Positions 30,119-40,080 of a stretch of 64,000 bases of DNA are shown here, piece after piece. Positions within the stretch are counted from its first letter, which is position 1; every line of letters begins with the position of its first letter. This DNA is from Sabellastarte sp. h YS-2021. Taxonomy: Eukaryota; Annelida; Polychaeta; Sabellida; Sabellidae. The stretch lies in assembly GCA_964017235.1 (NCBI GenBank), contig OZ024938.1, forward strand, positions 61,247,816-61,311,815, written 5' to 3'. Below the pieces are notes generated by a model. It had not been told where the DNA came from. It worked only from the letters and a program-made list of their open reading frames with translations, and ran no database searches. The position numbers were made by a program, and so were the translations under genes.

Positions 30119-33100
30119 TTCATCCATATACAAGGACATATTCGTAGGGTAACACATTCATATAAACATGTCAGCCCATGGGTGTCCATCTTGTTGATCC
30201 TCTCAGGGGATGTCAGTATAAATCCTGGCCCAAATACTAGCCTTCTAACTGGGAGTCTAATAAACATTAGATCCATTAGAAACAAGTCTGTTGCTCTTGC
30301 AGAATTTATCAATAGCAATAAGTCTGATATTATTGCGGTCACTGAAACCTGGCTTCGACCAGACGACACAGACAGCTTTATAGCAAGTGTCACTCCTCCG
30401 GGCTATAAATGTACTCATGTTCCACGCCAGCAGGGGAGAGGTGGTGGTGTCGGGTTTTTCATCCGTGATGATATTGATTTTAAGGTTCTGCCTCAACCGT
30501 GTTTCAATACCTTTGAGTCCATATCTGTTCACCTATCCACAGGCAATGCTCAGGATATTGTTTTCCATACTGTGTATAGGCCCCCCAATGTTTCCAAAGC
30601 CAATTTCATTGAGGATTTCAGTTCCTTTGTCGAAGGTGCTGCCTTATCATGTTGTGAAAATGTAATATTAGGTGATTTAAATCTACACCTGGATAAACAG
30701 GATGGTTGGTCGCAGAAATTCAATGATTCCCTCTGGCAATATAATTTCACCCAAATTATTGATTCCCCAACACACATTCATGGCCATATATTAGATGTCA
30801 TATGTGTGAGGGACACCTTTTCAAAGGCACTCTGCGCTAAGGTTATAGCTGGGCTATCTGACCATCTTGCCATCACTTTTTCGGTCAATATACCTATTGA
30901 GGTTCCCTGCAAATTTAGACAAGTTAATACCCGGAAAATTCACAAGATAAACATCATGGATTTTAAAGAGGACATCCTGAATTCTGATCTAATCAAGCAT
31001 CCTCACAGAACAGCCAGTTTGCTCAGTCACCAATATTTCAACACCTTGCGCAGCATTCTAGACAAGCATGCCCCAATAAAGAGGAAAATGGCTCCAGTGC
31101 ACCCCGACAAAGGCTTTGTGAATTCAGACATCCTCTCAGCAAAGCGTCTGAAGCGCAAGTGTGAGCGAGTATGGCGCAGTAACAACTCTGCAATCAACCG
31201 GAGAAGATATCGAGCTGCTGTCAATCGCTACAATTTCCTACTGGAACAATCAAGACGCAGGCACTATTCCACTGTCATTGCTGAAAATAATGGCAACCCC
31301 AAGGCTCTGTGGAACACTTTCAAGAAAATCTTGCACAAAACCTCAACTACCATCCTACCCGATCATATTAGTCCTACTGATTTAGCTAACACTTTCGGTC
31401 ATTTTTTCAGTGACAAAATTGTGAAAATCAGAGTTGCTTTAGAGTCATCAGTGCCTGTTTCCCTCACAATACCGAAGAGTAATAGCAGTGCCCTGACCTC
31501 TTTTGAGCCTGTATCTGAGGATGACATCCTCAAAATCCTAAGGTCATCCAACACCAAATCATGCGACCTGGACCCAATACCTACCGCACTAGTCAAAGAG
31601 TGTGCGGACATTTTGGTCACTCCAATCACCAATATTATAAACTATTCACTCAAAGAAGGGAGTTTCCCAAACTTTTTTAAAACAGCATATGTCACCCCTC
31701 TTCTCAAGAAACCAAACTTAGACAGAAACCTCCTAAAAAACTATAGACCGGTATCCAATCTTAGTTTTTTATCCAAACTGATCGAAAAAGTAGCTGCCAA
31801 ACAGTTAAATAATTATGTCGATAGCGAGGGGCTCTCCAATGTCAACCAATCCGCTTACAGGAGACTCCATTCCACAGAATCAGCGCTGTTGAAAATCCAG
31901 AATGACATTGCTGCTTCGTTGGACTCTGGTAAGGCTGTTGCACTCACATTGCTGGACCTCTCAGCGGCATTCGACACTATCGACCATGACATTCTTTTTA
32001 ATTCCCTAAGAGATTGGTTTGGGGTTGATGGCACTGTGTTGAGGTGGATCAGATCCTATCTCTCAAACCGGAAACAGAAGGTTAAATTAGGAAATAGCTT
32101 TTCAGATGTGTTCTCACTTCCGTATGGTGTGCCTCAGGGTTCTGTCCTGGGCCCCCTCCTTTTTACCCTTTACACAACCCCTCTCAGTAATATCATTTCC
32201 AATTTCAATGTCACCCACCATCTATATGCTGATGACACCCAAATATATCTAGCATTGGACAATAGGAATTTTGATTCCAGTTTCGCTGAGCTTACAGAGT
32301 GTCTCACATGTATCCAAAACTGGATGGCTGGCGTGAAATTGAAACTCAATCCCGAGAAAACTGAATTTATTATAATAGGTGATAGACAAGCCAGAGAGTC
32401 CCTCATAAATAAATTCCCTACTCAACTTCTCGGAAATTCTATTTCCCCTACCGATCCAGTCAAGAACCTGGGTGTAATTTTTGACTCTGGAAACACCTTT
32501 TCCAACCACATAACTAATATGTGTCGAGCCTGCTACTACCACCTTAAGGACCTAAGACGTATCCGTAAATTCCTCAGTGTGGAAACTGCAGCCTTGCTTG
32601 CAAACTCAATGATCAGTAGTCGACTTGACTACTGCAATTCCCTACTCTATGGCATCAGTAAGTACAATGTTGCTAAACTCCAAAAGATACAAAATGCCCT
32701 TTGTAGAATTGTTTTTAGACTTGATAGAACTAGCCATGTCACTCCTTTCCTTCAAAAACTACACTGGCTTCCTATCACTTACCGTATCTTGTTTAAGTAC
32801 AATCTAATTACTTTCAAGGCTATAAATTTCTCTCAACCCATATACCTATCATCCTTGATCAAAACCAGTTGTCTAACACGTGGAAATCGTCTTTCTCTTT
32901 CCTCAGCCTCTCACAAAAAGGCCATCGGTAGGAGAGGTTTTGCAGTGGCTTCCCCCATAGAATGGAACAGACTCCCACAATCAGTACGATCACAACAAAC
33001 AACAACAGGTTTCCGTAGCCAGCTAAAGACCTACTTGTTTAGATTAGCATATCCTCCACCATAGTACATCTCCCTGGCGGGCGCTAACCTTGGATCATGA

Positions 33101-33203
33101 CCTCGAACATCCCTCGACTTTCCCTTTTTGATTTCAAGCGCATTAGAGGATGTTGCATCAATTTTGCGCTATATAAATGTTTCTATTCTATTCTATTCTA
33201 TCC
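30119..33203 (+). mobile_element. L2/CR1-like LINE (non-LTR retrotransposon), probably 5'-truncated
   Basis: One open frame with endonuclease and reverse transcriptase, followed by a short 3' UTR ending GCGCTATATAAATG and a (TTCTA)n microsatellite tail at about 33178-33200. CGCTATATAAAT followed by a simple repeat is a familiar 3' end in L2/CR1-type LINEs. No ORF1 and no 5' UTR promoter were found, and the frame reaches 30119 without an ATG, so the copy is likely truncated at its 5' end. Target-site duplication not identified. Confidence 0.88.
30182..33064 (+). CDS. LINE ORF2: AP-like endonuclease and reverse transcriptase
   Basis: About 960 residues without an internal stop. The N terminus carries SGDVSINPGP, a signature found in L2/CR1-type ORF2. 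Endonuclease motifs follow: LINIRSIRNK, TETWL, GDLNLH and SDHLAI (His of the active site). RT motifs: SAAFDTIDHDIL (residue about 597), GVPQGSVLGPLLF and YADDTQIYL (about 682), then LNPEKTEF. The C-terminal domain ends RRGFAVASPIEWNRLPQSVR and LKTYLFRLA, as usual for the clade. The first codon listed is GTG and the frame is open upstream to 30119 with no ATG, so the true start is missing. Likely nicks target DNA and primes reverse transcription from the nick. Confidence 0.93.
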   Translation: MSILLILSGDVSINPGPNTSLLTGSLINIRSIRNKSVALAEFINSNKSDIIAVTETWLRPDDTDSFIASVTPPGYKCTHVPRQQGRGGGVGFFIRDDIDFKVLPQPCFNTFESISVHLSTGNAQDIVFHTVYRPPNVSKANFIEDFSSFVEGAALSCCENVILGDLNLHLDKQDGWSQKFNDSLWQYNFTQIIDSPTHIHGHILDVICVRDTFSKALCAKVIAGLSDHLAITFSVNIPIEVPCKFRQVNTRKIHKINIMDFKEDILNSDLIKHPHRTASLLSHQYFNTLRSILDKHAPIKRKMAPVHPDKGFVNSDILSAKRLKRKCERVWRSNNSAINRRRYRAAVNRYNFLLEQSRRRHYSTVIAENNGNPKALWNTFKKILHKTSTTILPDHISPTDLANTFGHFFSDKIVKIRVALESSVPVSLTIPKSNSSALTSFEPVSEDDILKILRSSNTKSCDLDPIPTALVKECADILVTPITNIINYSLKEGSFPNFFKTAYVTPLLKKPNLDRNLLKNYRPVSNLSFLSKLIEKVAAKQLNNYVDSEGLSNVNQSAYRRLHSTESALLKIQNDIAASLDSGKAVALTLLDLSAAFDTIDHDILFNSLRDWFGVDGTVLRWIRSYLSNRKQKVKLGNSFSDVFSLPYGVPQGSVLGPLLFTLYTTPLSNIISNFNVTHHLYADDTQIYLALDNRNFDSSFAELTECLTCIQNWMAGVKLKLNPEKTEFIIIGDRQARESLINKFPTQLLGNSISPTDPVKNLGVIFDSGNTFSNHITNMCRACYYHLKDLRRIRKFLSVETAALLANSMISSRLDYCNSLLYGISKYNVAKLQKIQNALCRIVFRLDRTSHVTPFLQKLHWLPITYRILFKYNLITFKAINFSQPIYLSSLIKTSCLTRGNRLSLSSASHKKAIGRRGFAVASPIEWNRLPQSVRSQQTTTGFRSQLKTYLFRLAYPPP

Positions 33204-34502
33204 AGAACAGCAGGTGGGGTTTTAGGGCAGATTTTAAACAGGTTCAGAGTTTCCATCTGATTTGTGTAGCCAGACAACCCCAAAATACACCCCGGATGAT
33301 ACCAGATGCATGGAATCATATAAGATAGCCCTACAGGGATGAACTGGTAAGACCCAAATCACTATTGTTCCAGACAATCTTGACAGTGGAACTGCCACAT
33401 TATAAAAGTCTCCGTAAATGTAGATTTCCTCTTTTACATAAAATCTGTCATCAGTCATTTATGGTCAAAGTAATTGAACAAATAAGTGGTATATATTAGA
33501 AAGCTTTCTATGCAATAATAAATTCCCCTTTAAAGCATATAATTATGTCATAAATAATATTTTATGCAATAAAGGTTTTCTACACCTTCTGTTCTTAACA
33601 GCAATAAATTGTAATAAATATGTCTACATATGAAGAATCTGAAAAGGACAAAGACGTCAAATATAAAATATAGTTGATAGTTTGTTTTTTTTTTCTTCTT
33701 GAGAAACTTCTTGCATTTTTCAAATGGCAAGGTATTTTAGACAAATATTATGTTACCAAATTCAGAAAGCTCAAGCAATTTTTCATTCTGGTTTATTATT
33801 TAAAACATTCGTCAGATTTTCACAAATGTGAACTGTTAATTTAAATTTCCCATACATCATTAATAATTACATCTTATAAACAGTAATTATAGTCATTAAT
33901 CAAGCAACCATTTAAACATTTTTCAATTTACAATGAAACCTTAAACTCAACAGGCCACTGAAGTTTGTATCTATAAAGTACTTTGATATAAAACACTGTC
34001 TGATTTGTGTGACAGGCTTGAAATATACTGTCACTTGATATCCTGCAGCAATTTCAAAGGACAAAATGTATAAGCATTTTTAAGTGTATGATAGAATCTG
34101 TACATATATGTGAATATGTTCTTGTAATCTTAGACCTATATCTATTCTGGCTTTCAAATTTGTTGTATTTGGTGAACTGTGTTGTATTCATAGTATATAT
34201 TATAAGTTAAAATGGATTGTGAGTGGTTCTTTGAAACCCAGACCCTAAAATATCATTGGAAATTGAACATTTTCATCTTAATGTCATAATACAAGGTAAC
34301 TGTGTGAACAGACATGAAGCTGTTATATGAGAATGTAAGAAGTCTTTTAAAATTGTGTTTCCAATTGTATTAGATGGTACCAAAATAATATCAGACAGGT
34401 GTATTCTATGGAGCATTAACTTAACAAAATGCATCTTTACCTTTTAACTGTCAGAAACTATACACTAACAGTATTTACTTTTTTAATCGCTAATCCTTTT
34501 AA
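33204..34502. other. Non-coding stretch, nothing recognised
   Basis: AT-rich spacer between the LINE and DYRE-2. Short frames lack support. Confidence 0.45.
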
Positions 34503-34709
34503 TGGGAAAGTGACAGGTTACGGGAATGTTGCTCAGTCCCAGGGGTGACCTCCCTTGCCTTGTTCAGGTTCAAGTATCCCCCCTCAACCTCAGTTTCATC
34601 TTAAGAACTATATCTTAGCTATTCTTACGCCTGTTATTTAAATCCCAACATTAACTTGGCGGGCCTTCAGTGTTAACAAAAGGACAGGCACATGCAAATG
34701 AAAAATGCT
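34503..34709 (+). repeat. DYRE-2 split direct repeat A1
   Basis: 207 bp from TGGGAAAGTGACAGG to GAAAAATGCT, repeated as A2 at 39018-39224. Confidence 0.92.
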
Positions 34710-34792
34710 TTTATCGCTCAAAGTTTTTAGTTTTTATAAGTCTTAAATGTGTTTTACAGTTGTTATTTCGAGGAAAGTTAAGCAATACAAGG

Positions 34793-36046
34793 ATGGGAGG
34801 AGCTCGCTTCTGTTCTCAGTGTAGGACTTCGCATGAGGGCACAACTGGCAAGAAATGTCAACTGATACATCAAGGAGAGATGGGCACGTCAGGGGCAAAT
34901 AATGTGGACTCACAACAGGCTAGTATAAGTTTGTTCAGTGACTGTAATGTTAACGAGGATCAGGCTTGTAGCACAGCAGAGCAAGTATTGTCACCTAGTC
35001 GAGTTCCTGTCAATGTAGAGATCACCCAGTCTCCTCAGAATTTAATTTTACAAGAACTTAAAAAAATGTCAGACAGATTCGGCAAGCTAGAAGAGCAAGC
35101 AGCTGAAGATCGTCAAGTATTGTCAGGTTTGGTAGTGGGATTTAATAAGCAGGGACAAACCATGGATAAGATCCTATCGACAAGTAATGTGACCCAGGAG
35201 GAAGGGCATTCTAGTTCACAGAACAGGTCAGTCAGTATTTCTCAGAACAGTGACAGTATACAGGGAAATGTTGCTATAGAAAGAAACAGTAATAGTGGCC
35301 CTGGGCACAGTAACGTCCAAGTCAACACACATTACACCACATCTCCCACATGTGTTTTGTCTTCGCACATTGCCAATCCCACTACCACAACCTTAAGTTA
35401 CACGCCCATTCACCAGCACATAGTGAATAGAACTGTCACAAGGGGCAACACCTCTACTGAATCACAGGCAATGAGTGCATCAATAAATGGGAGTGACAAT
35501 CAACAAACTAGCCAGGCAAGAGCGTTCTGGGATCAAATGCATACACACATGTCCAATAAAGCAACTTCTCACGCAGCATCCCACATAGCACATAACATTA
35601 CACAGCCAAGTCACCTTTCTTCTGTTTTTTCAGCCATGTCTATGGCGGGACAGCATGGGGCAGGAGTGCTGCAACAGAGTGGTGTTACAGGGACTGCGAG
35701 AGCAAGAGGACGCAGTCAGGAAACAGTGGCAGATTTGGGGACGAGAGAAGAGCCTTTGATTCCATCGATACAGGCATTGAAGAACTCAGCTGACATACAC
35801 TCAAGAGTGAATCAACGATATGCAGAACTGGAGGAGGCTGGGGCTATAGGACAGCAAGGTAACTTTAACAGTTTCTTGGAGTCACTTCATAAACATGTTT
35901 CAAAACAAGAAAAGATAAAAGTCAAGTGGCCTCAGGACTTGGCCTTTATTGGAACTCAAAGAAAAAGGCCTACTTATGATCAACTCAATTCCATGCAGTG
36001 GTTGTTGGGTTTTTACGTATTCGACAAGAGGAACAAGACCCAGTGA
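34793..36046 (+). CDS. DYRE-2 gag-like protein, N-terminal frame
   Basis: Start set at the ATG at 34793 (MGGARFCSQC), the first good ATG after repeat A1; the frame is open upstream to 34670 through the repeat. The N terminus holds CX2CX3HX7C (CSQCRTSHEGTTGKKC), matching DYRE-1. The middle is Ser/Asn/Thr-rich and probably disordered, with one coiled-coil-like stretch (LKKMSDRFGKLEEQAAEDR). Near the end WPQDLAFIGTQRKRPTYDQL aligns with the conserved gag block of DYRE-1. The frame is lost at about 35996 by a one-base change, and the stop at 36044 is probably not original. Confidence 0.8.
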   Translation: MGGARFCSQCRTSHEGTTGKKCQLIHQGEMGTSGANNVDSQQASISLFSDCNVNEDQACSTAEQVLSPSRVPVNVEITQSPQNLILQELKKMSDRFGKLEEQAAEDRQVLSGLVVGFNKQGQTMDKILSTSNVTQEEGHSSSQNRSVSISQNSDSIQGNVAIERNSNSGPGHSNVQVNTHYTTSPTCVLSSHIANPTTTTLSYTPIHQHIVNRTVTRGNTSTESQAMSASINGSDNQQTSQARAFWDQMHTHMSNKATSHAASHIAHNITQPSHLSSVFSAMSMAGQHGAGVLQQSGVTGTARARGRSQETVADLGTREEPLIPSIQALKNSADIHSRVNQRYAELEEAGAIGQQGNFNSFLESLHKHVSKQEKIKVKWPQDLAFIGTQRKRPTYDQLNSMQWLLGFYVFDKRNKTQ

Positions 36047-36435
36047 TTAGGGAGCACATGATTGATTATCTCACAGAACTCACTCAAGATGCATGTGACT
36101 TTTCTTGGGAGGCCGCCAAGGGAGCACATGCAGTGCTCATGCATCGCATGGGCGATGGTGTCATCACATGGTCAGATATTGCAGAGATACATAAACTTAG
36201 AACTAGGTATGCACAAACTCACTCCATTCAAGGGGTGTCGGACAAAGCTAAAAATCTGAAAGTGGTCCCATGTTTACAATTTAACAAAGGGTCATGTAAC
36301 AAGTTAGGGGATCATGAATGGAAAAATTTATTATTGAGACATATGTGTCACTTTTGTCACAACACTCATAATAAAGTGGAAAGTCATGCTAGAAAGGATT
36401 GTTGGAAGGCTGGCAAAGATATGTCAAAAAACTAA
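35998..36435 (+). CDS. DYRE-2 gag-like protein, C-terminal frame
   Basis: Continues gag after the frameshift: VVGFLRIRQEEQ, GAHAVLMHRMGDG, then the second zinc module, CX7C (CLQFNKGSC) followed by CX2CX9HX4C (CHFC...H...C), as in DYRE-1. Ends with TAA at 36433. The pol frame overlaps its end by about 37 bases in the minus-one frame, unlike DYRE-1, where pol is in the same frame behind a TAG. Confidence 0.82.
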   Translation: MVVGFLRIRQEEQDPVIREHMIDYLTELTQDACDFSWEAAKGAHAVLMHRMGDGVITWSDIAEIHKLRTRYAQTHSIQGVSDKAKNLKVVPCLQFNKGSCNKLGDHEWKNLLLRHMCHFCHNTHNKVESHARKDCWKAGKDMSKN

Positions 36436-38399
36436 TCACAGCTGTCAATACAGTCAGAACTAGGGTTGTATATAATCAACAAGTACCACATTTTGTAAGA
36501 AGGAGTTTAAATAGGAAATGTGATCAAGTCCAGGCTAAAAAATATTGCACAGATAAGGCCAATTCCAACAATCCTATAAGCACTGATAAAAAGAGTGGCA
36601 CAGGTAAGACTAAACAGGTTAACAAGAGTAATATAATAGCCACTACAAAGAAGTGTGAATCAATATCAAAATGTGACATAAGAAATGAAGTACAGAATGT
36701 GATAGTCAGTAATAGATTTGAACCATTGTGTGATTTGGTTGACCACCAGGGAGATTTTGAAACAAATAGTAGGGGGGTAAACTTATTGTCAGAACAAAGC
36801 GTCATACAAGGCGTCGATAACACTTGTGAACACAAAGAGTCAAAAAAGAACACACAGAATCAAATGGTCGATCAGGTCACACATGAAAAGCATATGACTA
36901 CACACATAGTGCGTAATATTCAGCAGGGCAAAGCTCCCGAATGTGTCAGAAGTTTGAATGTTAATGGCATTATTGACAAATGTAGTGATTTGAAAGAATG
37001 TATAAAACAACAAAGAAACCCATATGGTTTTTTACCAATCTCGAATTTGAAACGCATGCAGAGGGCGTATTCCTTGGTACCAAATAGTATCATAACTGAC
37101 AAAAACTTTGATCCAGTACGTTTGTACAAGCAAGTTAGAAATACTGGCAAGTACAATTATGAACAAGCCAAGATTCAGTTGCCATCTGATATAAACTTTG
37201 AATTGTTAGAGAAATTAGCTGAAAATTATTGGGATTACCAATTACCAATGTTTTTGAAGTTTGGTTTCCCCTTAGATTTCCCTAAAAATGAAGAGGGTAA
37301 ATTAGAGGCCACGGAAGTAAGTCATAGTTCTGCTATACAACATAGGGAACATGTAGACACGTATTTACGGGAGGAACTAGGACATCAAGCCATAGCTGGC
37401 CCGTATGACCAACCACCGTATGGTGACAAAACACAAGTGTCTCCTTTCATGACAAGGGACAAAAGCGACAGTGAGAAACGTAGGGTCATTATTGATTTAA
37501 GTTGGCCCCAGGGTGCGTCCATAAATCACTTTACTAGACCCAATATATATTTAAATACGGCATATAAACTCCAGTATCCCACAGTGGATGATATAACAGC
37601 CTATTTGAGAGAATTGGGACCTGAGGCACTTATTTATAAGGTGGATTTGTCAAGAGCGTTTAGGCAACTGCCTATAGATCCCTCAGAGTACAACTTATTA
37701 TGCCTGAAATGGGGTGAAAAGTACTATTCTGATAAGTTCTGTCCTTTCGGCCATCGATTTGGCAGTTTATCGTGTAGTCGACTCAGCGATTTCTTCAGGT
37801 ACATAATGTACAAAAACAACCATGTCATCTTCAGCTACGTAGATGATTTACTGGGGGTGGGTCTGAACAACACTATACATGAGTCTTACAAAGAATTACT
37901 ACAGTTATTAGAAGAATTGGGTTTCCCCATCAGTAAGTCCAAACTTAGAAGTCCTAATTCTGTATGTAATTGTTTAGGCATCATAATTAATGTCAAAGAC
38001 TCCACAGTATCAGTACCCCCTGAAAAGTTAGCAGAAGTTATCAAGAAATGTCAGGAAATCAGAAACAGAAGTAACACCACTAAAAGAGGTTTGCAATCGG
38101 TCATCGGTTCCCTTATGTTCATTCATAAGTGTGTTATCCCAACCAGATTTTTTTGTGAACAGGATTTTACAGGGGTTACGGGAGGCCAAAGACGACAGAA
38201 TTGCCATAACCCCAGAGATGAAGAAAGATTTACATTTCGTAGGTCAGGAGCGACTCTAGCCTTCAATAATAATGTCAGCATCCAACATATTCAAAGACAA
38301 GGTACATGGTCCAGTGATGCAGTAAATGCCTATATTGTGGAAGATCCGTTACATTCCTCGTCAGTGACCACTACCTTTCAATCACTACTGGCTACTTAA
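36399..38399 (+). CDS. DYRE-2 pol: RT joined to the C-terminal piece of a tyrosine recombinase
   Basis: 666 codons. The N-terminal 200 are Asn/Lys-rich and unconserved. A pre-RT block aligns with DYRE-1 (YNYEQAKIQL, LKFGFPLDF, GPYDQPP). RT motifs: KRRVIIDLSW, IYKVDLSRAFRQL, FCPFGHRFG and YVDDLLGVG near 37830. After IHKCVIPTR the RT frame is lost at a seven-T run (about 38147), and from about 38225 the frame enters recombinase sequence: FTFRRSGATLAF (His-x-x-Arg region without the His), GTWSSD, and NAYIV with the nucleophile Tyr. RNase H, the core-binding domain and the first catalytic Arg are absent. Likely produces an incomplete RT and no working recombinase. Confidence 0.85.
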   Translation: MLEGWQRYVKKLITAVNTVRTRVVYNQQVPHFVRRSLNRKCDQVQAKKYCTDKANSNNPISTDKKSGTGKTKQVNKSNIIATTKKCESISKCDIRNEVQNVIVSNRFEPLCDLVDHQGDFETNSRGVNLLSEQSVIQGVDNTCEHKESKKNTQNQMVDQVTHEKHMTTHIVRNIQQGKAPECVRSLNVNGIIDKCSDLKECIKQQRNPYGFLPISNLKRMQRAYSLVPNSIITDKNFDPVRLYKQVRNTGKYNYEQAKIQLPSDINFELLEKLAENYWDYQLPMFLKFGFPLDFPKNEEGKLEATEVSHSSAIQHREHVDTYLREELGHQAIAGPYDQPPYGDKTQVSPFMTRDKSDSEKRRVIIDLSWPQGASINHFTRPNIYLNTAYKLQYPTVDDITAYLRELGPEALIYKVDLSRAFRQLPIDPSEYNLLCLKWGEKYYSDKFCPFGHRFGSLSCSRLSDFFRYIMYKNNHVIFSYVDDLLGVGLNNTIHESYKELLQLLEELGFPISKSKLRSPNSVCNCLGIIINVKDSTVSVPPEKLAEVIKKCQEIRNRSNTTKRGLQSVIGSLMFIHKCVIPTRFFCEQDFTGVTGGQRRQNCHNPRDEERFTFRRSGATLAFNNNVSIQHIQRQGTWSSDAVNAYIVEDPLHSSSVTTTFQSLLAT

Positions 38400-38417
38400 C
38401 TAGACTAGTTGGGTGTT

Positions 38418-39017
38418 TGGTGACTTGTACAAAGTGTATGACAGTGAATAATACTAGTCTTCAGCACTGAATTCCTCCACCTATGAGTGTAAACCACCAT
38501 TAGCACATTTAAACATATTGCTGTAGAGAGGGAACTCTCAAGTATGGACGTTAGTAAAAGATTGGTGGAGTCAGGTGGTCAACAGTGCAGGTGCTTAGCT
38601 CACCTCCATCTATCAGGAAATATGTTGTATTGACAGCTGATTGACAAGTGTATAAATCTTTTAATAGAAATTTTATGTATTTTATACTGCTTTTATGTTA
38701 TACAAATTGTATAGATTAACATTAAACGCCTTATACAGTGTTGAATATAACAAATATATCATATGAATAACACTAATGTAATCCCAGGGTGGCTTGACTG
38801 TAAGTAACAATGAAACAAGTCAGATTTTATCAAGCCACCCTTGTGTGTGGTTATGTAGGTATAGTAAATGTTAGAATCAGTAGTGTACTAAAATTACTAA
38901 TGTACTAAAGAAGTTAATTTTAAATAATAATAAAATTTTTTATCCGCAATGGCGGGTGTTTTTACTGTGTGAATGCTGAAATCTGACCTTTGACCTGGAA
39001 GTTCACCTTTGGGACTG
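38418..39017 (+). repeat. DYRE-2 split direct repeat B1
   Basis: 600 bp from TGGTGACTTGTACAAAGTG to TTTGGGACTG; B2 at 39300-39899 differs by one base noticed (CAGATTTTATC against CAGATTTGATC). Contains an internal inverted pair, AGGGTGGCTTGA and TCAAGCCACCCT, around 38790-38840. Confidence 0.92.
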
Positions 39018-39224
39018 TGGGAAAGTGACAGGTTACGGGAATGTTGCTCAGTCCCAGGGGTGACCTCCCTTGCCTTGTTCAGGTTCAAGTATCCCCCCTC
39101 AACCTCAGTTTCATCTTAAGAACTATATCTTAGCTATTCTTACGCCTGTTATTTAAATCCCAACATTAACTTGGCGGGCCTTCAGTGTTAACAAAAGGAC
39201 AGGCACATGCAAATGAAAAATGCT
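39018..39224 (+). repeat. DYRE-2 split direct repeat A2
   Basis: Second copy of A. It follows B1 directly (GACTG|TGGGAAAG) and is followed by CCCACCCACCCTGGTCCC, the counterpart of the C-rich motif in DYRE-1. Confidence 0.92.
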
Positions 39225-39299
39225 CCCACCCACCCTGGTCCCCTAGGTAAGGATTGGGTTTATGCAACCTTAACTGGTTTTGGAGTCAGATTTCAGCTG

Positions 39300-39899
39300 T
39301 GGTGACTTGTACAAAGTGTATGACAGTGAATAATACTAGTCTTCAGCACTGAATTCCTCCACCTATGAGTGTAAACCACCATTAGCACATTTAAACATAT
39401 TGCTGTAGAGAGGGAACTCTCAAGTATGGACGTTAGTAAAAGATTGGTGGAGTCAGGTGGTCAACAGTGCAGGTGCTTAGCTCACCTCCATCTATCAGGA
39501 AATATGTTGTATTGACAGCTGATTGACAAGTGTATAAATCTTTTAATAGAAATTTTATGTATTTTATACTGCTTTTATGTTATACAAATTGTATAGATTA
39601 ACATTAAACGCCTTATACAGTGTTGAATATAACAAATATATCATATGAATAACACTAATGTAATCCCAGGGTGGCTTGACTGTAAGTAACAATGAAACAA
39701 GTCAGATTTGATCAAGCCACCCTTGTGTGTGGTTATGTAGGTATAGTAAATGTTAGAATCAGTAGTGTACTAAAATTACTAATGTACTAAAGAAGTTAAT
39801 TTTAAATAATAATAAAATTTTTTATCCGCAATGGCGGGTGTTTTTACTGTGTGAATGCTGAAATCTGACCTTTGACCTGGAAGTTCACCTTTGGGACTG
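39300..39899 (+). repeat. DYRE-2 split direct repeat B2 (right end)
   Basis: Second copy of B; ends GGGACTG. The flank GGATTGATTGTGCC is the 3' end of a 5S-derived SINE. Confidence 0.92.
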
Positions 39900-39904
39900 G
39901 GATT

Positions 39905-40080
39905 GATTGTGCCTTGTTGTGTGTTATATTGCTGTGGGACCGCCATCTAAGTGATCATCTGAGTCACTTTACATCTGGACATACCTGGCTCAGAACTCAG
40001 ATGGTCACCCATCGAAATACTAACCAACCCCAGTGCTGCTTAACTTCAGTGAACTGACTGGAACTAGTCAAGCTACACAA
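39905..40080 (-). repeat. 5S rRNA-derived SINE, copy 3
   Basis: On the minus strand: TTCACTGAAGTTAAGCAGCA, TTAGTATTTCGATGGGTGAC, GAGCCAGG, then a tail (ACTCAGATGATCAC, TCCCACAGCAATATAAC) shared with copy 4. DYRE-2 ends against its 3' tail. Confidence 0.75.

Larger units (their letters stand above)
34503..39899 (+). mobile_element. DYRE-2: split-direct-repeat tyrosine-recombinase element, internally deleted
   Basis: A 5.4-kb relative of DYRE-1. Repeat A (207 bp) at 34503-34709 and 39018-39224; repeat B (600 bp) at 38418-39017 and 39300-39899; order A1, coding, B1-A2, 75-bp spacer, B2. The repeats are almost identical between copies (one difference noticed in B). Coding region: gag-like frame with one frameshift, then pol, then an abrupt join to the last part of a tyrosine recombinase; RNase H and most of the recombinase are missing. 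The copy cannot supply its own recombinase but keeps all terminal repeats. Confidence 0.92.

Noticed and set aside
34670-34792. Gag start of DYRE-2 inside repeat A1
   Set aside because: The frame is open there only by chance through the repeat; the conserved CX2CX3HX7C module begins just after the ATG at 34793.
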